Positions 29,018 to 35,801 of a stretch of 35,801 bases of DNA are shown in pieces (the first letter of the stretch is position 1; each line of letters begins with the position of its first letter). Made by a program: the position numbers and the translations under genes. Source of the stretch: STD2-77 sp964503935 (GTDB lineage Bacteria > Patescibacteriota > Minisyncoccia > JAHIHE01 > JAGLIN01); assembly GCA_964503935.1 (NCBI GenBank), contig CAZDCJ010000009.1, forward strand, positions 1 through 35,801, written 5' to 3'. The notes under the pieces are model-generated. The model was not told where the DNA came from. It saw only the letters and a list, made by a program, of their open reading frames with translations, and did no database searches.

Positions 29018-29947
29018 ATGATAAAAATCGAACATCTTACGAAAAAATACAGGGATTTTGTCGCTCTGGATGACGTATCTCTGGAACTCCGGGAAGGGGA
29101 AGTCGTGGGCCTTCTGGGTCCGAACGGCGCGGGCAAGACCACGCTGCTGCGTATCCTGGTTTCATACTTGCCGCCCACGGCAGGCCGGGTGGAAATCGAA
29201 GGAATGGACGCCCAAAATCCGCTCATGGAGCAGAAGATAAAGAGCAGAATCGGCTATCTGCCGGAGCAGGCGCCGCTTTATGAAGATATGCTGGTAGGGG
29301 AATATCTGGAATTCATCGGCAAGATGCAGGGTATCGCGGAGGCGGATATTGCGGGCAAAGTGGACGAAGTCGTGAAGAAATGCGCCCTTTCGGAAAAGAG
29401 GAACGCCGAGATAGGCACTCTTTCCAAAGGGTATCGGCAGCGGGTAGGCATCGCGCAGGCGCTTATCCACGGTCCTCGGATCATCATCCTTGATGAGCCG
29501 ACTACCGGGCTGGATCCGAAGCAGCGTATCGAGATCCGCGACCTCATCAAGGAAATCGGCAAGGACCGGACTGTGATCCTTTCGAGCCATATCCTCTCCG
29601 AAGTGCGTTCGACCTGTTCGCGGGTCGTAATCATAAACAGGGGGAAGATCGCGGCGGACGGCGATCCCCAGACGCTGGAAGAGGAAGCGAGAGGGAATTC
29701 CTTTATCCGGATAGAGACGGAGAAAAAGTCGTCCGGACTTCTGGAAAAGCTGCAAGGATTATCCGGAGTGATCGCGGTAAGAGATGAGGAGGGGAAGATC
29801 ATCCTCGAGGTTGAGAAGGGAAGCGATATCCGCGCCCGAGTCGCCGAAGAGGTGGTGGGGAGCGGCGCCGGCCTTCTCGGATTGGAAAAAGAGGAAACGA
29901 GCCTGGAGGATATATTTATCAAGCTAACCGATCAAGGAAATGAATAG
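29018..29947 (+). CDS. gldA: ABC transporter ATP-binding protein, GldA-like
   Basis: 309 residues. Walker A GPNGAGKT (34-41), the signature region LSKGYRQRVGIAQAL (about 134-148), Walker B RIIILDEPTTGLD (about 154-166) and switch region LSSHILSEV (about 188-196). The GYRQR signature and the extra C-terminal domain of about 80 residues fit the GldA/COG1131 subfamily that partners with GldF and GldG-type proteins. The stop overlaps the start of the permease gene by 8 nt, so the two are translationally coupled. In Bacteroidetes GldAFG is tied to gliding, but homologues are widespread, so gliding must not be assumed. Confidence 0.87.
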   Translation: MIKIEHLTKKYRDFVALDDVSLELREGEVVGLLGPNGAGKTTLLRILVSYLPPTAGRVEIEGMDAQNPLMEQKIKSRIGYLPEQAPLYEDMLVGEYLEFIGKMQGIAEADIAGKVDEVVKKCALSEKRNAEIGTLSKGYRQRVGIAQALIHGPRIIILDEPTTGLDPKQRIEIRDLIKEIGKDRTVILSSHILSEVRSTCSRVVIINRGKIAADGDPQTLEEEARGNSFIRIETEKKSSGLLEKLQGLSGVIAVRDEEGKIILEVEKGSDIRARVAEEVVGSGAGLLGLEKEETSLEDIFIKLTDQGNE

Positions 29948-30656
29948 AACTATCATTCTTGGGAAGAAGGAAATCAATTCCTATTTCAATTCCCCGCTGG
30001 GATATCTGGTGGCTGGCGTATTCCTGACAGCGAGCGGATACCTTTTCATGCAGAGCTTCTTCGTGAATGGCCAGGCCACGATGCGCAATTTCTTCGCGCT
30101 CATGCCTGTCATTTTGCTTTTCATCTTGCCGGCCGTCACCATGTCTTCCTGGGCGGAAGAAAAGAGGAGCGGTACGGCCGAAGTACTGCTGACGCTCCCG
30201 CTCGAGAACAGGCAAGCCGCGCTGGGAAAATTCCTGGCGGCTTTTTCGTTCCTTGCCATACTGCTCGCGTTCACTCTCGTCATCCCGTACATGCTGGGGA
30301 AGCTCGGCGCGCCCGACCGGGGACTGATCTATGCCGGATATATGGGAACGCTCTTTCTGGGCGCGGCCTACATCGCTATCGGGCTCTGGGTGTCTTCGGT
30401 CACGAAAAATCAGATCACCGCGTTCCTTATGGCACTCGTGGTGATATTCTTCTTCTATATCTGCGGAAGCGCCTACGTTACGGGGATGGTGCCGGCATCC
30501 GCGGCGGCAGTCGGAAAGGAGCTTAGTCTTTCCACGCATTTCAATTCGATGCTCCGCGGAGTTCTTTCGCTCAAGGATTTCGTCTATTATCTCTCGGTGA
30601 TAATCTTCTTTCTTTTTCTCAACACGCAGGCGATCAAGGAGAGGAAGTGGAAGTGA
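29940..30656 (+). CDS. gldF: ABC-2 permease, GldF-like
   Basis: 238 residues with six membrane helices: PLGYLVAGVFLTASGYLF, FALMPVILLFILPAVTM, FLAAFSFLAILLAFTLVIPYML, YMGTLFLGAAYIAIGLWV, ITAFLMALVVIFFFYI and FVYYLSVIIFFLFLNTQAI. The loop MSSWAEEKRSGTAEVLLTLPLENRQAALGKF is a strong GldF/ABC-2 marker. Translation starts inside the gldA stop region (8-nt overlap). The third component (GldG-like) comes 307 nt later, after a small gene on the other strand. Confidence 0.88.
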   Translation: MNRTIILGKKEINSYFNSPLGYLVAGVFLTASGYLFMQSFFVNGQATMRNFFALMPVILLFILPAVTMSSWAEEKRSGTAEVLLTLPLENRQAALGKFLAAFSFLAILLAFTLVIPYMLGKLGAPDRGLIYAGYMGTLFLGAAYIAIGLWVSSVTKNQITAFLMALVVIFFFYICGSAYVTGMVPASAAAVGKELSLSTHFNSMLRGVLSLKDFVYYLSVIIFFLFLNTQAIKERKWK

Positions 30657-30666
30657 TTTTTGAAAA

Positions 30667-30688
30667 TAAAAAAAGAAGGACCTGTAGT
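30667..30688 (-). terminator. Rho-independent terminator of the minus-strand small gene
   Basis: On the minus strand GACCTG-AACTA-CAGGTC is followed by CTTCTTTTTTTATTTT. The stop codon TGA of the minus-strand frame lies within the left arm. There is no T-run on the + strand side, so the direction is clear. Confidence 0.7.
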
Positions 30689-30907
30689 TCAGGTCTTCAA
30701 TATCTTTGCTTCGATTCTCTCGTAGATATCTTTTTCTGCGGGAAGACCCCGTATGATCCTCCAGATTTCCACTCGAATTTTTCTGAGGTATATCCTGCAG
30801 ACGACTGCTACATCAAAAGCATGACATATCTTATGATATAACCATACCAAGATACCGAGAATCTTTAATGCGAAATCGTGTCTCTGTTCTATATTCAATT
30901 CCCCCAC
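30689..30907 (-). CDS. Small minus-strand gene nested between gldF and gldG, unknown
   Basis: A 72-codon frame (GTG start at 30907) encodes a basic, helical protein (ALKILGILVWLYHKI... VCRIYLRKIRVEIWRII ... EKDIYERIEAKILKT) with no known family. Support for a real gene: a TTGACA-N17-TATTGT promoter with TGn just upstream on the same strand, and a terminator whose stem starts at the stop codon. The start is uncertain, because the predicted RNA start (about 30912) leaves only some 5 nt before the GTG and there is no other ATG. The transcript (about 245 nt) might therefore be a small RNA instead. It would run head-to-head with gldG and tail-to-tail with gldF. Confidence 0.55.
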   Translation of the reverse strand: MGELNIEQRHDFALKILGILVWLYHKICHAFDVAVVCRIYLRKIRVEIWRIIRGLPAEKDIYERIEAKILKT

Positions 30908-30918
30908 TACTTATTTGA

Positions 30919-30947
30919 ACAATAGCATAAATTATTAAATTTGTCAA
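30919..30947 (-). promoter_or_regulatory. Strong promoter on the minus strand between gldF and gldG
   Basis: On the minus strand: TTGACA (30947-30942), 17-nt spacer, TGC-TATTGT (-10 at 30924-30919, extended type). The -35 is perfect. It drives leftward transcription into the 30689-30907 gene and begins about 50 nt from the gldG start. Confidence 0.65.
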
Positions 30948-30963
30948 TAACGCGATAAATCCT

Positions 30964-32541
30964 ATGAAAAAACTTCCGAAATTAAAGCTTAAAAGAGCCA
31001 AAGATGAGGAAAATAAGCCTTCTGGAAAAACGCCGTTTCTAAAAACATCGAAGGCGTCCGCGCTGATCTTCCTGGCTTTCCTGGTGGCGGTAAATTATCT
31101 CGCGTCCCAGAGTTCATTTTATGTCGACCTTACAGAAGACCAGATATATACCGCATCGGATGCATCGCGGGAACTTTTGGGCAAGCTGGAAAATCCGGTG
31201 GCAGTAACTTTCTATATTTCCGAGGATTTGCCTTCGGAGCTTCTCCTTTTCCGGACCCAAGTCGAAGATGTTCTCAACCAGTATCAGGATATCTCTCGGG
31301 GAAAGCTGACTGTAAGATATGAAAGTCCGGACAGCAGCACCGAGACGGCGCAGGAGCTGGCGGGCAAAGGGGTCGTGCAGATGCAGAGCCAGGTGCTTGC
31401 AAAGGACAAATATGAGATCAAGAATTTCTTCTTCGGGGCGGTAGTCTCGTCCGGCGAAGGAGATAGCGAGAAGACGGAGGCGCTAGCCAGCGTCACCTCG
31501 CTCGACAGCTTTGAGTACGATCTCGTCTCGGCGGTCTATTCGGTTTCCCAAGAGAGTAAGGAAACGATTGCGTTCCTGACCGGACACGGGGAACGGAGCC
31601 TTTCCACGGCGGACCTTGCGAAGTCTTATGCGATAAAGAACGTGAGCATCTCCACGGAAGAAGGAAAGAAGGGCTTCTATGTGAGTGAGGCGGCTAGCGC
31701 GGACGCTTCCGTCACGCAGGCAGAAAAGGAGTTCGTCGGGCCGAAGACGCTCGTGGTAGTCCAGCCGACTTCGGATCTCGCAGCGGAGGAAATCGCGGTA
31801 TTGGACGAATACGTCGCAGGCGGCGGCAAGGCAGTGGTCCTTTCGGAGAAGATAAATATCGACTCCTCGCTCAGCTTCACTGCGATGGAAGTCGCTAACA
31901 ATCTCAACGATTTTACGAAGAGATACGGTATTGAGATAAACAGCGATCTGGTCTATGACAAATCGCACGCTTTCATCCCTTACTATTTCATCGAATATCC
32001 TTATTGGGTGAAGGCGGTCAAGGATAATTTCAGCGAGCATCCGTCGCTTTCCCGGATTGAAGCGCTTACTTTTCTCTGGGTATCTTCTCTTAAGCGGGAA
32101 GATAAGGAGGGTTATGAAGTGAAGGATCTCATCACCACGACCGGAAGCGGAGAGCTTGCCACGGGTAGCATAGATATCTCGCCGCTCATCAGCCGCTCTT
32201 ATCTTAATGGCAGCAAGCGGACGCTCGCGGCAATCTCGACGGCGAAGGACGGAGACGGAGAGGTGATAGTGATAGGGGATAGCGATTTTGTCTCGCCGGC
32301 TTTCATGGAACCGATTTCGGACAATGAGATATTCTTTGCCAATCTCATCGACAGTATCAGCAATTCAGCGAACCTCGCTTCCATCCGCTCCAAGAGTGTG
32401 TCTGAACGGCCGCTCCGGGAGACTAGCGACAGCGAGAAGAATGCCTGGAAGTTCGCGGTAATAGGCGGAGGCGCGATCGTGTTGGGAGTCTACGGACTGG
32501 TGCGGCTTCGCAGGCGCAAGAAAAAGAGCGTGGCAATCTGA
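30964..32541 (+). CDS. gldG: GldG-like ABC transporter auxiliary protein
   Basis: 525 residues: a basic N-terminal tail, a membrane helix (about 29-46, ASALIFLAFLVAVNYLASQ), then the outside domain that opens FYVDLTEDQIYTASDASRELL and continues with PVAVTFYISEDLPSELLLFRTQVEDVL, the characteristic start of the ABC-type uncharacterized transport (GldG) domain. It ends with a second helix (about 498-515, FAVIGGGAIVLGVYGLV) and a basic tail RRRKKKS. It probably forms a complex with the upstream gldA and gldF products. Although it belongs with those genes, it is set apart by a gene on the opposite strand, so it may need its own promoter; none is clear. Confidence 0.85.
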   Translation: MKKLPKLKLKRAKDEENKPSGKTPFLKTSKASALIFLAFLVAVNYLASQSSFYVDLTEDQIYTASDASRELLGKLENPVAVTFYISEDLPSELLLFRTQVEDVLNQYQDISRGKLTVRYESPDSSTETAQELAGKGVVQMQSQVLAKDKYEIKNFFFGAVVSSGEGDSEKTEALASVTSLDSFEYDLVSAVYSVSQESKETIAFLTGHGERSLSTADLAKSYAIKNVSISTEEGKKGFYVSEAASADASVTQAEKEFVGPKTLVVVQPTSDLAAEEIAVLDEYVAGGGKAVVLSEKINIDSSLSFTAMEVANNLNDFTKRYGIEINSDLVYDKSHAFIPYYFIEYPYWVKAVKDNFSEHPSLSRIEALTFLWVSSLKREDKEGYEVKDLITTTGSGELATGSIDISPLISRSYLNGSKRTLAAISTAKDGDGEVIVIGDSDFVSPAFMEPISDNEIFFANLIDSISNSANLASIRSKSVSERPLRETSDSEKNAWKFAVIGGGAIVLGVYGLVRLRRRKKKSVAI

Positions 32542-32570
32542 GTATCAGATACTCCAAAGGTGTTTATTGT

Positions 32571-32600
32571 AGGAGCGAGGTCTTCGGACCCGCTCCTTTT
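32571..32600 (+). terminator. Terminator after gldG
   Basis: AGGAGCG-A-GGTC-TTCG-GACC-CGCTCCT (32571-32597) forms an 11-bp stem with one bulged A and a stable TTCG tetraloop, followed by TTT GGTTTT. It lies 30 nt after the gldG stop. Confidence 0.7.
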
Positions 32601-33210
32601 GGTTTTGTGCAACACACCTCGGCACTGCCGTGCTCTGACTCTCAATAGATGGAAACAAGGAACATCTGTCATTTTGAGGCAGGGCCGAAGAATCCTGATA
32701 CTATGCGGAATGGAGCATGAGATAAAGCATATCCAAGTCTTCTCACGGATTGCCATCCTTTCGGAATTATTTCCAGGATAGGTGCGGGGAAGGCTATTCA
32801 AGGCGTGCCCCGGAATCCTTCTTTTAGGATGAAACTATACGATAGTAGGCCGGATAAGCTGTAATTAAGGGACTCTTGCGACGTGAATCTCGAAATCAGA
32901 TTTCTTGTCATCCCGAGCCGCCTTGATCAGGTCCGGAGCAGGCTTCGGACGTACCGAGGAATCCCTCTCTCAAAATAAGATTATACGATAATGGGCAAGA
33001 TAAGCGGTAATGTAGGGATCCCTCCGCTTCGCTACCGCTCCGGTCGGGATGACAAAAGGAAGGTCTTATCGCGATATATGGGGTTTTTAGGATCAATTCG
33101 GATAGTTTCGAGATTCATGTCTTACCAGAATGACAAGAGGCGGTATTTATTTCGGGATATTGAGTTCATCGGATTGACTAGGTCGACTCAGATATTCACG
33201 TCCAAAAACA
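32601..33210. other. Repeat-rich spacer, no gene seen
   Basis: About 600 bases without a convincing gene. Includes 32713-32754 (similar to 20467-20509), 32829-32873 (GAAACTATACGATAGTAGGC..., similar to 17997-18041) and the full long-repeat copy at 32880-33119. Confidence 0.55.
32880..33119 (+). repeat. Long intergenic repeat, copy B (longest)
   Basis: The most complete copy of the element at 17933-18104 and 18375-18440. It carries an extra hairpin block (GGTCCGGAGCAGGCTTCGGAC, 32930-32950, near-palindromic) and ends GATCAATTCGGATAGTT. A half unit (32829-32873) precedes it. Confidence 0.6.
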
Positions 33211-33239
33211 TTGACAAAAACCAAAAAATATGATATACT
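33211..33239 (+). promoter_or_regulatory. Near-consensus promoter of the PKD-like secreted protein gene
   Basis: TTGACA (33211-33216), 17-nt spacer, TATACT (33234-33239) with TGA immediately before (extended -10). It is the best promoter in the window. AGGGG at 33272-33276 gives a ribosome-binding site 9 nt before ATG 33286. Confidence 0.85.
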
Positions 33240-33285
33240 TGACTACAAGACACAATAAAAAACAGAAATACAGGGGTAGATTGTA

Positions 33286-34806
33286 ATGAACAAAATAAAC
33301 GGATCTTTGACAATAATTGTTTTCTTTCTCCTCGTCCCTCTTTTTTATTTCTGTCCTGTCTCGGCTGCCAAGGCGGTCGAATCGGGAATAATAGACATGA
33401 GGGTGGGAATAGGAGAAAATCGCGCACAAGATGCGCAGGACAAGACCTTTACGGTCTTTACCGGCGAGCAAGACATCCTGATGACCGTAAAGGTTTCGGA
33501 GAATGCCTACGATAAGAAGACCAAGGAAAGGTATTATGATATCGAACCTTTCTTTGAGGAAACAAGATTCGATCTTGTTTCTCAAGAATATGATGGCGGA
33601 ACATGCGAATTCTTGTTCCGGACGAAAAAGATGGCAGATAGTAATACCAATATCAGTCTCAATATGAGGATGAATAGTGAAAGTCTCCCGCGAGACCAGG
33701 AACGTGCCAGTTTCAGGATTCTTAAACCCAGCGTACCTCACATAGAAGTCCTGAGCCCTGCATCTCAAGTGGACGAGGGTCGTGTGAAGTTTTTAATCGA
33801 CTTCGGTATAACGGAGGAAGAGGCGGAACTTCGAGGCATGGCCATCAGCTGGAATATTTCCGGCGGAGAAATCCATGATAAGGATAGCTTCAAGGGAAAT
33901 GGCGTTACCAAGACCTTCGGGAACGGTGTCTATGCCGTCAACTTGACAGTGACTGATGATATCGGATATCTTGAGCAAGACAATTTCGTGTTTGAGGTAA
34001 AAAACACGAAGGAGTCGACCAGGGCGCAGATAAAAGTCACTTGCCAAGAGAGCGCAGTTGTCGGAAAAGAATTTCCGGTTTATCTGAACGGTTCTTATTC
34101 TGACTGGAAAAATGCCTTCTACTATTTCTATGAAGGAGACAAACAGATCGGTAAGATCGGTTATTCGGACGACCCTCGTGCAAAAAAAATCATGTTGAGG
34201 TTCGATTCCGTGGGAACAAAAAGAGTCCGGGTAGAGCTCCGCAAGTTCGGCTCCGATAGAGCGCTGGACAGTGCGTCTTTCCAGATAACAGTATATGGTA
34301 CACCTTCGGAGGTTCCGAAGGAAGTATCTGGATTATCCGCTGAAGTTAGGGGGACTTGGAGTCCGTCCGAGAAAGAGATCACTGAGGCTTGGGAGCATAT
34401 CTATAGTCTCGATTTCAATGCTAATCGGAATGCGACAGTCGGAGAGTCATTTACTATAGATATCATGAAGCTTAAGGATACTAAAACGGAAATAGCTCCA
34501 GGTGCTGTATGCATCGTTGAGGTGAGGAAAGGAAAAACCTTCAAGTTGGAGGGCGAACAGATAAGACTGAGATATGATCCGAAAGATGCAAAGTCACTTA
34601 CGGTGGAGCGCACTTTTTCTGACTCCATCCCCAGGGTCGTATGTGTCCAGATCTGGAACAATCCGTCGCACCTGATCTTCGGACGATGTGACCTCCTTGT
34701 CAATTATACGTATTCCGGAGGTGAAGAGATGGGTAATGAGACAGGGTCTGAAGGACGTTGTATGAGGACAGTTTATTGGTTGTGGAATTGGCTGAAAGGC
34801 AATTGA
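33286..34806 (+). CDS. Secreted protein with PKD-like domain, function unknown
   Basis: 506 residues. Signal peptide about 1-27 (SLTIIVFFLLVPLFYFCPVSAA). The middle (about 145-245) has a PKD-like beta-sandwich pattern: PHIEVLSPAS..., ISWNISGGEI..., TKTFGNGVYAVNLTVTDDIGY. A further beta-rich region (about 250-350; EFPVYLNGSYSDW...) and a C-terminal domain (about 360-490) follow, with no known family. There is no anchor at the end. It is preceded by a very strong promoter and followed by a good terminator, so it is probably an abundant single-gene transcript. A surface or matrix protein is likely. Confidence 0.8.
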   Translation: MNKINGSLTIIVFFLLVPLFYFCPVSAAKAVESGIIDMRVGIGENRAQDAQDKTFTVFTGEQDILMTVKVSENAYDKKTKERYYDIEPFFEETRFDLVSQEYDGGTCEFLFRTKKMADSNTNISLNMRMNSESLPRDQERASFRILKPSVPHIEVLSPASQVDEGRVKFLIDFGITEEEAELRGMAISWNISGGEIHDKDSFKGNGVTKTFGNGVYAVNLTVTDDIGYLEQDNFVFEVKNTKESTRAQIKVTCQESAVVGKEFPVYLNGSYSDWKNAFYYFYEGDKQIGKIGYSDDPRAKKIMLRFDSVGTKRVRVELRKFGSDRALDSASFQITVYGTPSEVPKEVSGLSAEVRGTWSPSEKEITEAWEHIYSLDFNANRNATVGESFTIDIMKLKDTKTEIAPGAVCIVEVRKGKTFKLEGEQIRLRYDPKDAKSLTVERTFSDSIPRVVCVQIWNNPSHLIFGRCDLLVNYTYSGGEEMGNETGSEGRCMRTVYWLWNWLKGN

Positions 34807-34828
34807 TCGTTTGCTTGATATACGGTCG

Positions 34829-34860
34829 GGTCGGAGAAACTTCTTCGGCCTTATTTTTTT
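34829..34860 (+). terminator. Terminator after the PKD-like secreted protein gene
   Basis: GGTCGGAGA (34829-34837) pairs with TCTTCGGCC (34842-34850) using two G-T pairs, then TTATTTTTTT. It lies 22 nt after the stop. Confidence 0.75.
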
Positions 34861-34874
34861 GTCCTAAAAAATTC

Positions 34875-34903
34875 TTGACGGAAAAATAACTATATGCCAT
34901 AAT
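34875..34903 (+). promoter_or_regulatory. Promoter of the cold-shock gene
   Basis: TTGACG (34875-34880), 17-nt spacer, CATAAT (34898-34903) with TGC just before (extended -10). RNA would start near 34910, so the leader is about 32 nt. Confidence 0.7.
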
Positions 34904-34941
34904 TAAAGAGTGTTTTGAAGTTTATTTTTAAACGCAAAACG

Positions 34942-35139
34942 ATGCAAGGACAAATCAAAAGACTGAACGATAAAAAGTTCGGCTTTATTGCCCCTGATGA
35001 TGGCGGAAAAGACCTGTTTTTTCACGGAAACGACCTTATGGGTGTCGATTTTAACGAGCTGCGTGAAGGCGACTCTGTCGTCTTTGAGGTGAAGGACACT
35101 CCGAAGGGACCAGCTGCGTATGATGTGAGGAAGGCTTGA
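34942..35139 (+). CDS. Cold-shock domain protein (CspA family)
   Basis: 65 residues from ATG 34942, the length of a CspA-type RNA/DNA-binding protein. RNP1 is KKFGFIAP (11-18) and RNP2 is DLFFHGN (24-30; usual VFVHxs). The usual first Trp of these proteins is replaced (MQGQIKRLNDKKFG). An alternative TTG at 34915 would add 9 residues, but family alignment and the promoter position favour 34942. No ribosome-binding site is obvious. The family melts RNA structure; expression may respond to cold or growth phase. Confidence 0.9.
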   Translation: MQGQIKRLNDKKFGFIAPDDGGKDLFFHGNDLMGVDFNELREGDSVVFEVKDTPKGPAAYDVRKA

Positions 35140-35156
35140 TATATCCGGAGGGCTTC

Positions 35157-35186
35157 AAAAAACATCCCGCTTCTGGGATGTTTTTT
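35157..35186 (+). terminator. Strong terminator after the cold-shock gene
   Basis: A 12-bp stem: AAAAAACATCCC (35157-35168), loop GCTTCT, GGGATGTTTTTT (35175-35186). It lies 17 nt after the stop. The A-run/T-run symmetry means it could act in both directions. Confidence 0.85.
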
Positions 35187-35235
35187 GCATATATAGATCT
35201 ATGGCATGTAAGTAATCTTCTTAATATCCAAAATT

Positions 35236-35801
35236 ATGAGACTATTCATCGGTTCGGGCAATCCGGGAAAGATCAGCGATTGGAAAGAATATCTTCCCGA
35301 CTGGGATATCCTTTCCTACAAGGACCTGGGAATCGATAGGGTGGAAGTAAGAGAAGGCATCACTTCGCTCGAGGATAACGCCCGGAAGAAGGCGCTGGCT
35401 TGGGCGGCGAAAAGCGGCGAGATAACCTTGAGCGACGATACCGGTTTCTTCGTGGACGCTCTCGGCGGTTTTCCCGGCGTGTCAGTAAAACGCTGGGGCG
35501 GGAGATTCGAGAAAGAGATGAGCCACGAAGAACTCTTGCGGTATCTGGAAGAAGAGACGGAGGACATCGAGGATCTATCCAGCTATTTCGAAAGTGCGTA
35601 CGCTATCGCCGACCCGACTGGCAAAGCAGAAGTTTTCTCGAAGAAGCTCTACGGGCAGCTGGATCGTTCGCTTTCTCAGGAAGAATTTCAGGAAGGTTTT
35701 TCTTTCGGGGCGGTCTTCAAGGCGCGGGGAGTAGATAAGCCCTGGAAGCAGATGACCTATGCCGAGAAGCGGGCAGCAGACCAGGATGTGATAGATAGGA
35801 T
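35236..35801 (+). CDS. rdgB: Non-canonical purine NTP pyrophosphatase (RdgB/HAM1), 3' truncated
   Basis: At least 188 residues; the frame is open to the window's end. The enzyme hydrolyses ITP, XTP and dITP to monophosphates, cleaning the nucleotide pool. Family motifs: SGNPGK (7-12, usual T/SxNxxK), TSLEDNARKKALAWA (41-55, usual E-x-x-x-T-F-x-E-N-A), and LSDDTGFFVDALGGFPGVSVKRWGG (62-86, the catalytic SDDSGL...PGVYSARYAG region). FSFGAVF (155-161) is near the substrate-recognition end. The start ATG 35236 fits the family's first strand (MRLFIGSGN). The C-terminus is cut off. Confidence 0.85.
   Translation, partial: MRLFIGSGNPGKISDWKEYLPDWDILSYKDLGIDRVEVREGITSLEDNARKKALAWAAKSGEITLSDDTGFFVDALGGFPGVSVKRWGGRFEKEMSHEELLRYLEEETEDIEDLSSYFESAYAIADPTGKAEVFSKKLYGQLDRSLSQEEFQEGFSFGAVFKARGVDKPWKQMTYAEKRAADQDVIDR

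Noticed and set aside
472..29150. Near-identical DNA at about 480-515 and 29110-29145 (glycine-rich P-loop coding stretch)
   Set aside because: Both encode Walker A (GLLGPNGAGKTT) of ABC ATPases with the same codon bias; protein constraint explains it, so it is not a mobile repeat.
34915..34941. TTG start extending the cold-shock protein by nine residues
   Set aside because: The predicted transcript starts near 34910 and the family begins at MQGQIKRL; the extra residues do not belong to the fold.
7865..35235. CRISPR arrays, tRNA or rRNA genes in the spacers
   Set aside because: No regularly spaced direct repeats, no tRNA T-loop pattern (GGTTCGAnTCC with matching arms) and no rRNA-like sequence were seen in any gap.

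Overview
The window is bacterial and gene-dense, with almost every gene on the + strand. It contains no rRNA, tRNA or universal marker gene, so lineage can only be suggested. Three things point to a Patescibacteria/CPR-type (Parcubacteria or Moranbacteria-like) genome: short spacers full of REP-like TCATtCCCGC...GCGGGAATCC hairpins, large secreted multi-domain proteins, and small envelope genes such as PspC, DUF2207, TspO and MscL. This is an inference from style, not from a phylogenetic marker.

Layout. 1-4500: the tail of an unrecognised gene, a NatAB-type ABC exporter, a PspC protein followed by a LiaF-like membrane protein, and two small unknown membrane proteins. 4500-7850: TspO, then a fused two-domain importer permease and its ATPase with a terminator. 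No substrate-binding protein is present. 7850-13000: a spacer with palindromes, then a 1545-residue secreted protein combining a cysteine-rich repeat, a TolB-like propeller, a calcineurin-type phosphoesterase and PKD domains. 13000-16812: an AT-rich island with two membrane proteins sharing an identical 13-nt leader, followed by a ParB/Srx-like protein coupled to a D12-class adenine methyltransferase and closed by a 19-bp terminator stem.

16900-18500: an M48 metallopeptidase that reads in one frame but is broken by two stops and a lost start, then a repeat-rich spacer. 18500-25100: a DUF2207 protein, a P-type cation ATPase, a membrane-anchored barrel-like protein and an FkbM methyltransferase. 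25200-27300: a secreted InlB-B-repeat protein and MscL. 27500-32600: an unknown helical protein and a GldA/GldF/GldG-type ABC system. The gldF-gldG gap holds a small minus-strand gene with its own promoter and terminator. 32600-35801: a repeat-rich spacer, a secreted PKD-like protein, a cold-shock protein and the start of an RdgB/HAM1 NTP pyrophosphatase.

Functionally, most genes deal with the cell envelope: transport, osmotic or envelope stress, and secreted surface proteins. The best candidate for an undescribed system is the ParB-like/D12 methyltransferase pair in the AT-rich island. The ParB-like protein has a C-terminal helical region with an R-x5-H motif reminiscent of HEPN ribonucleases.
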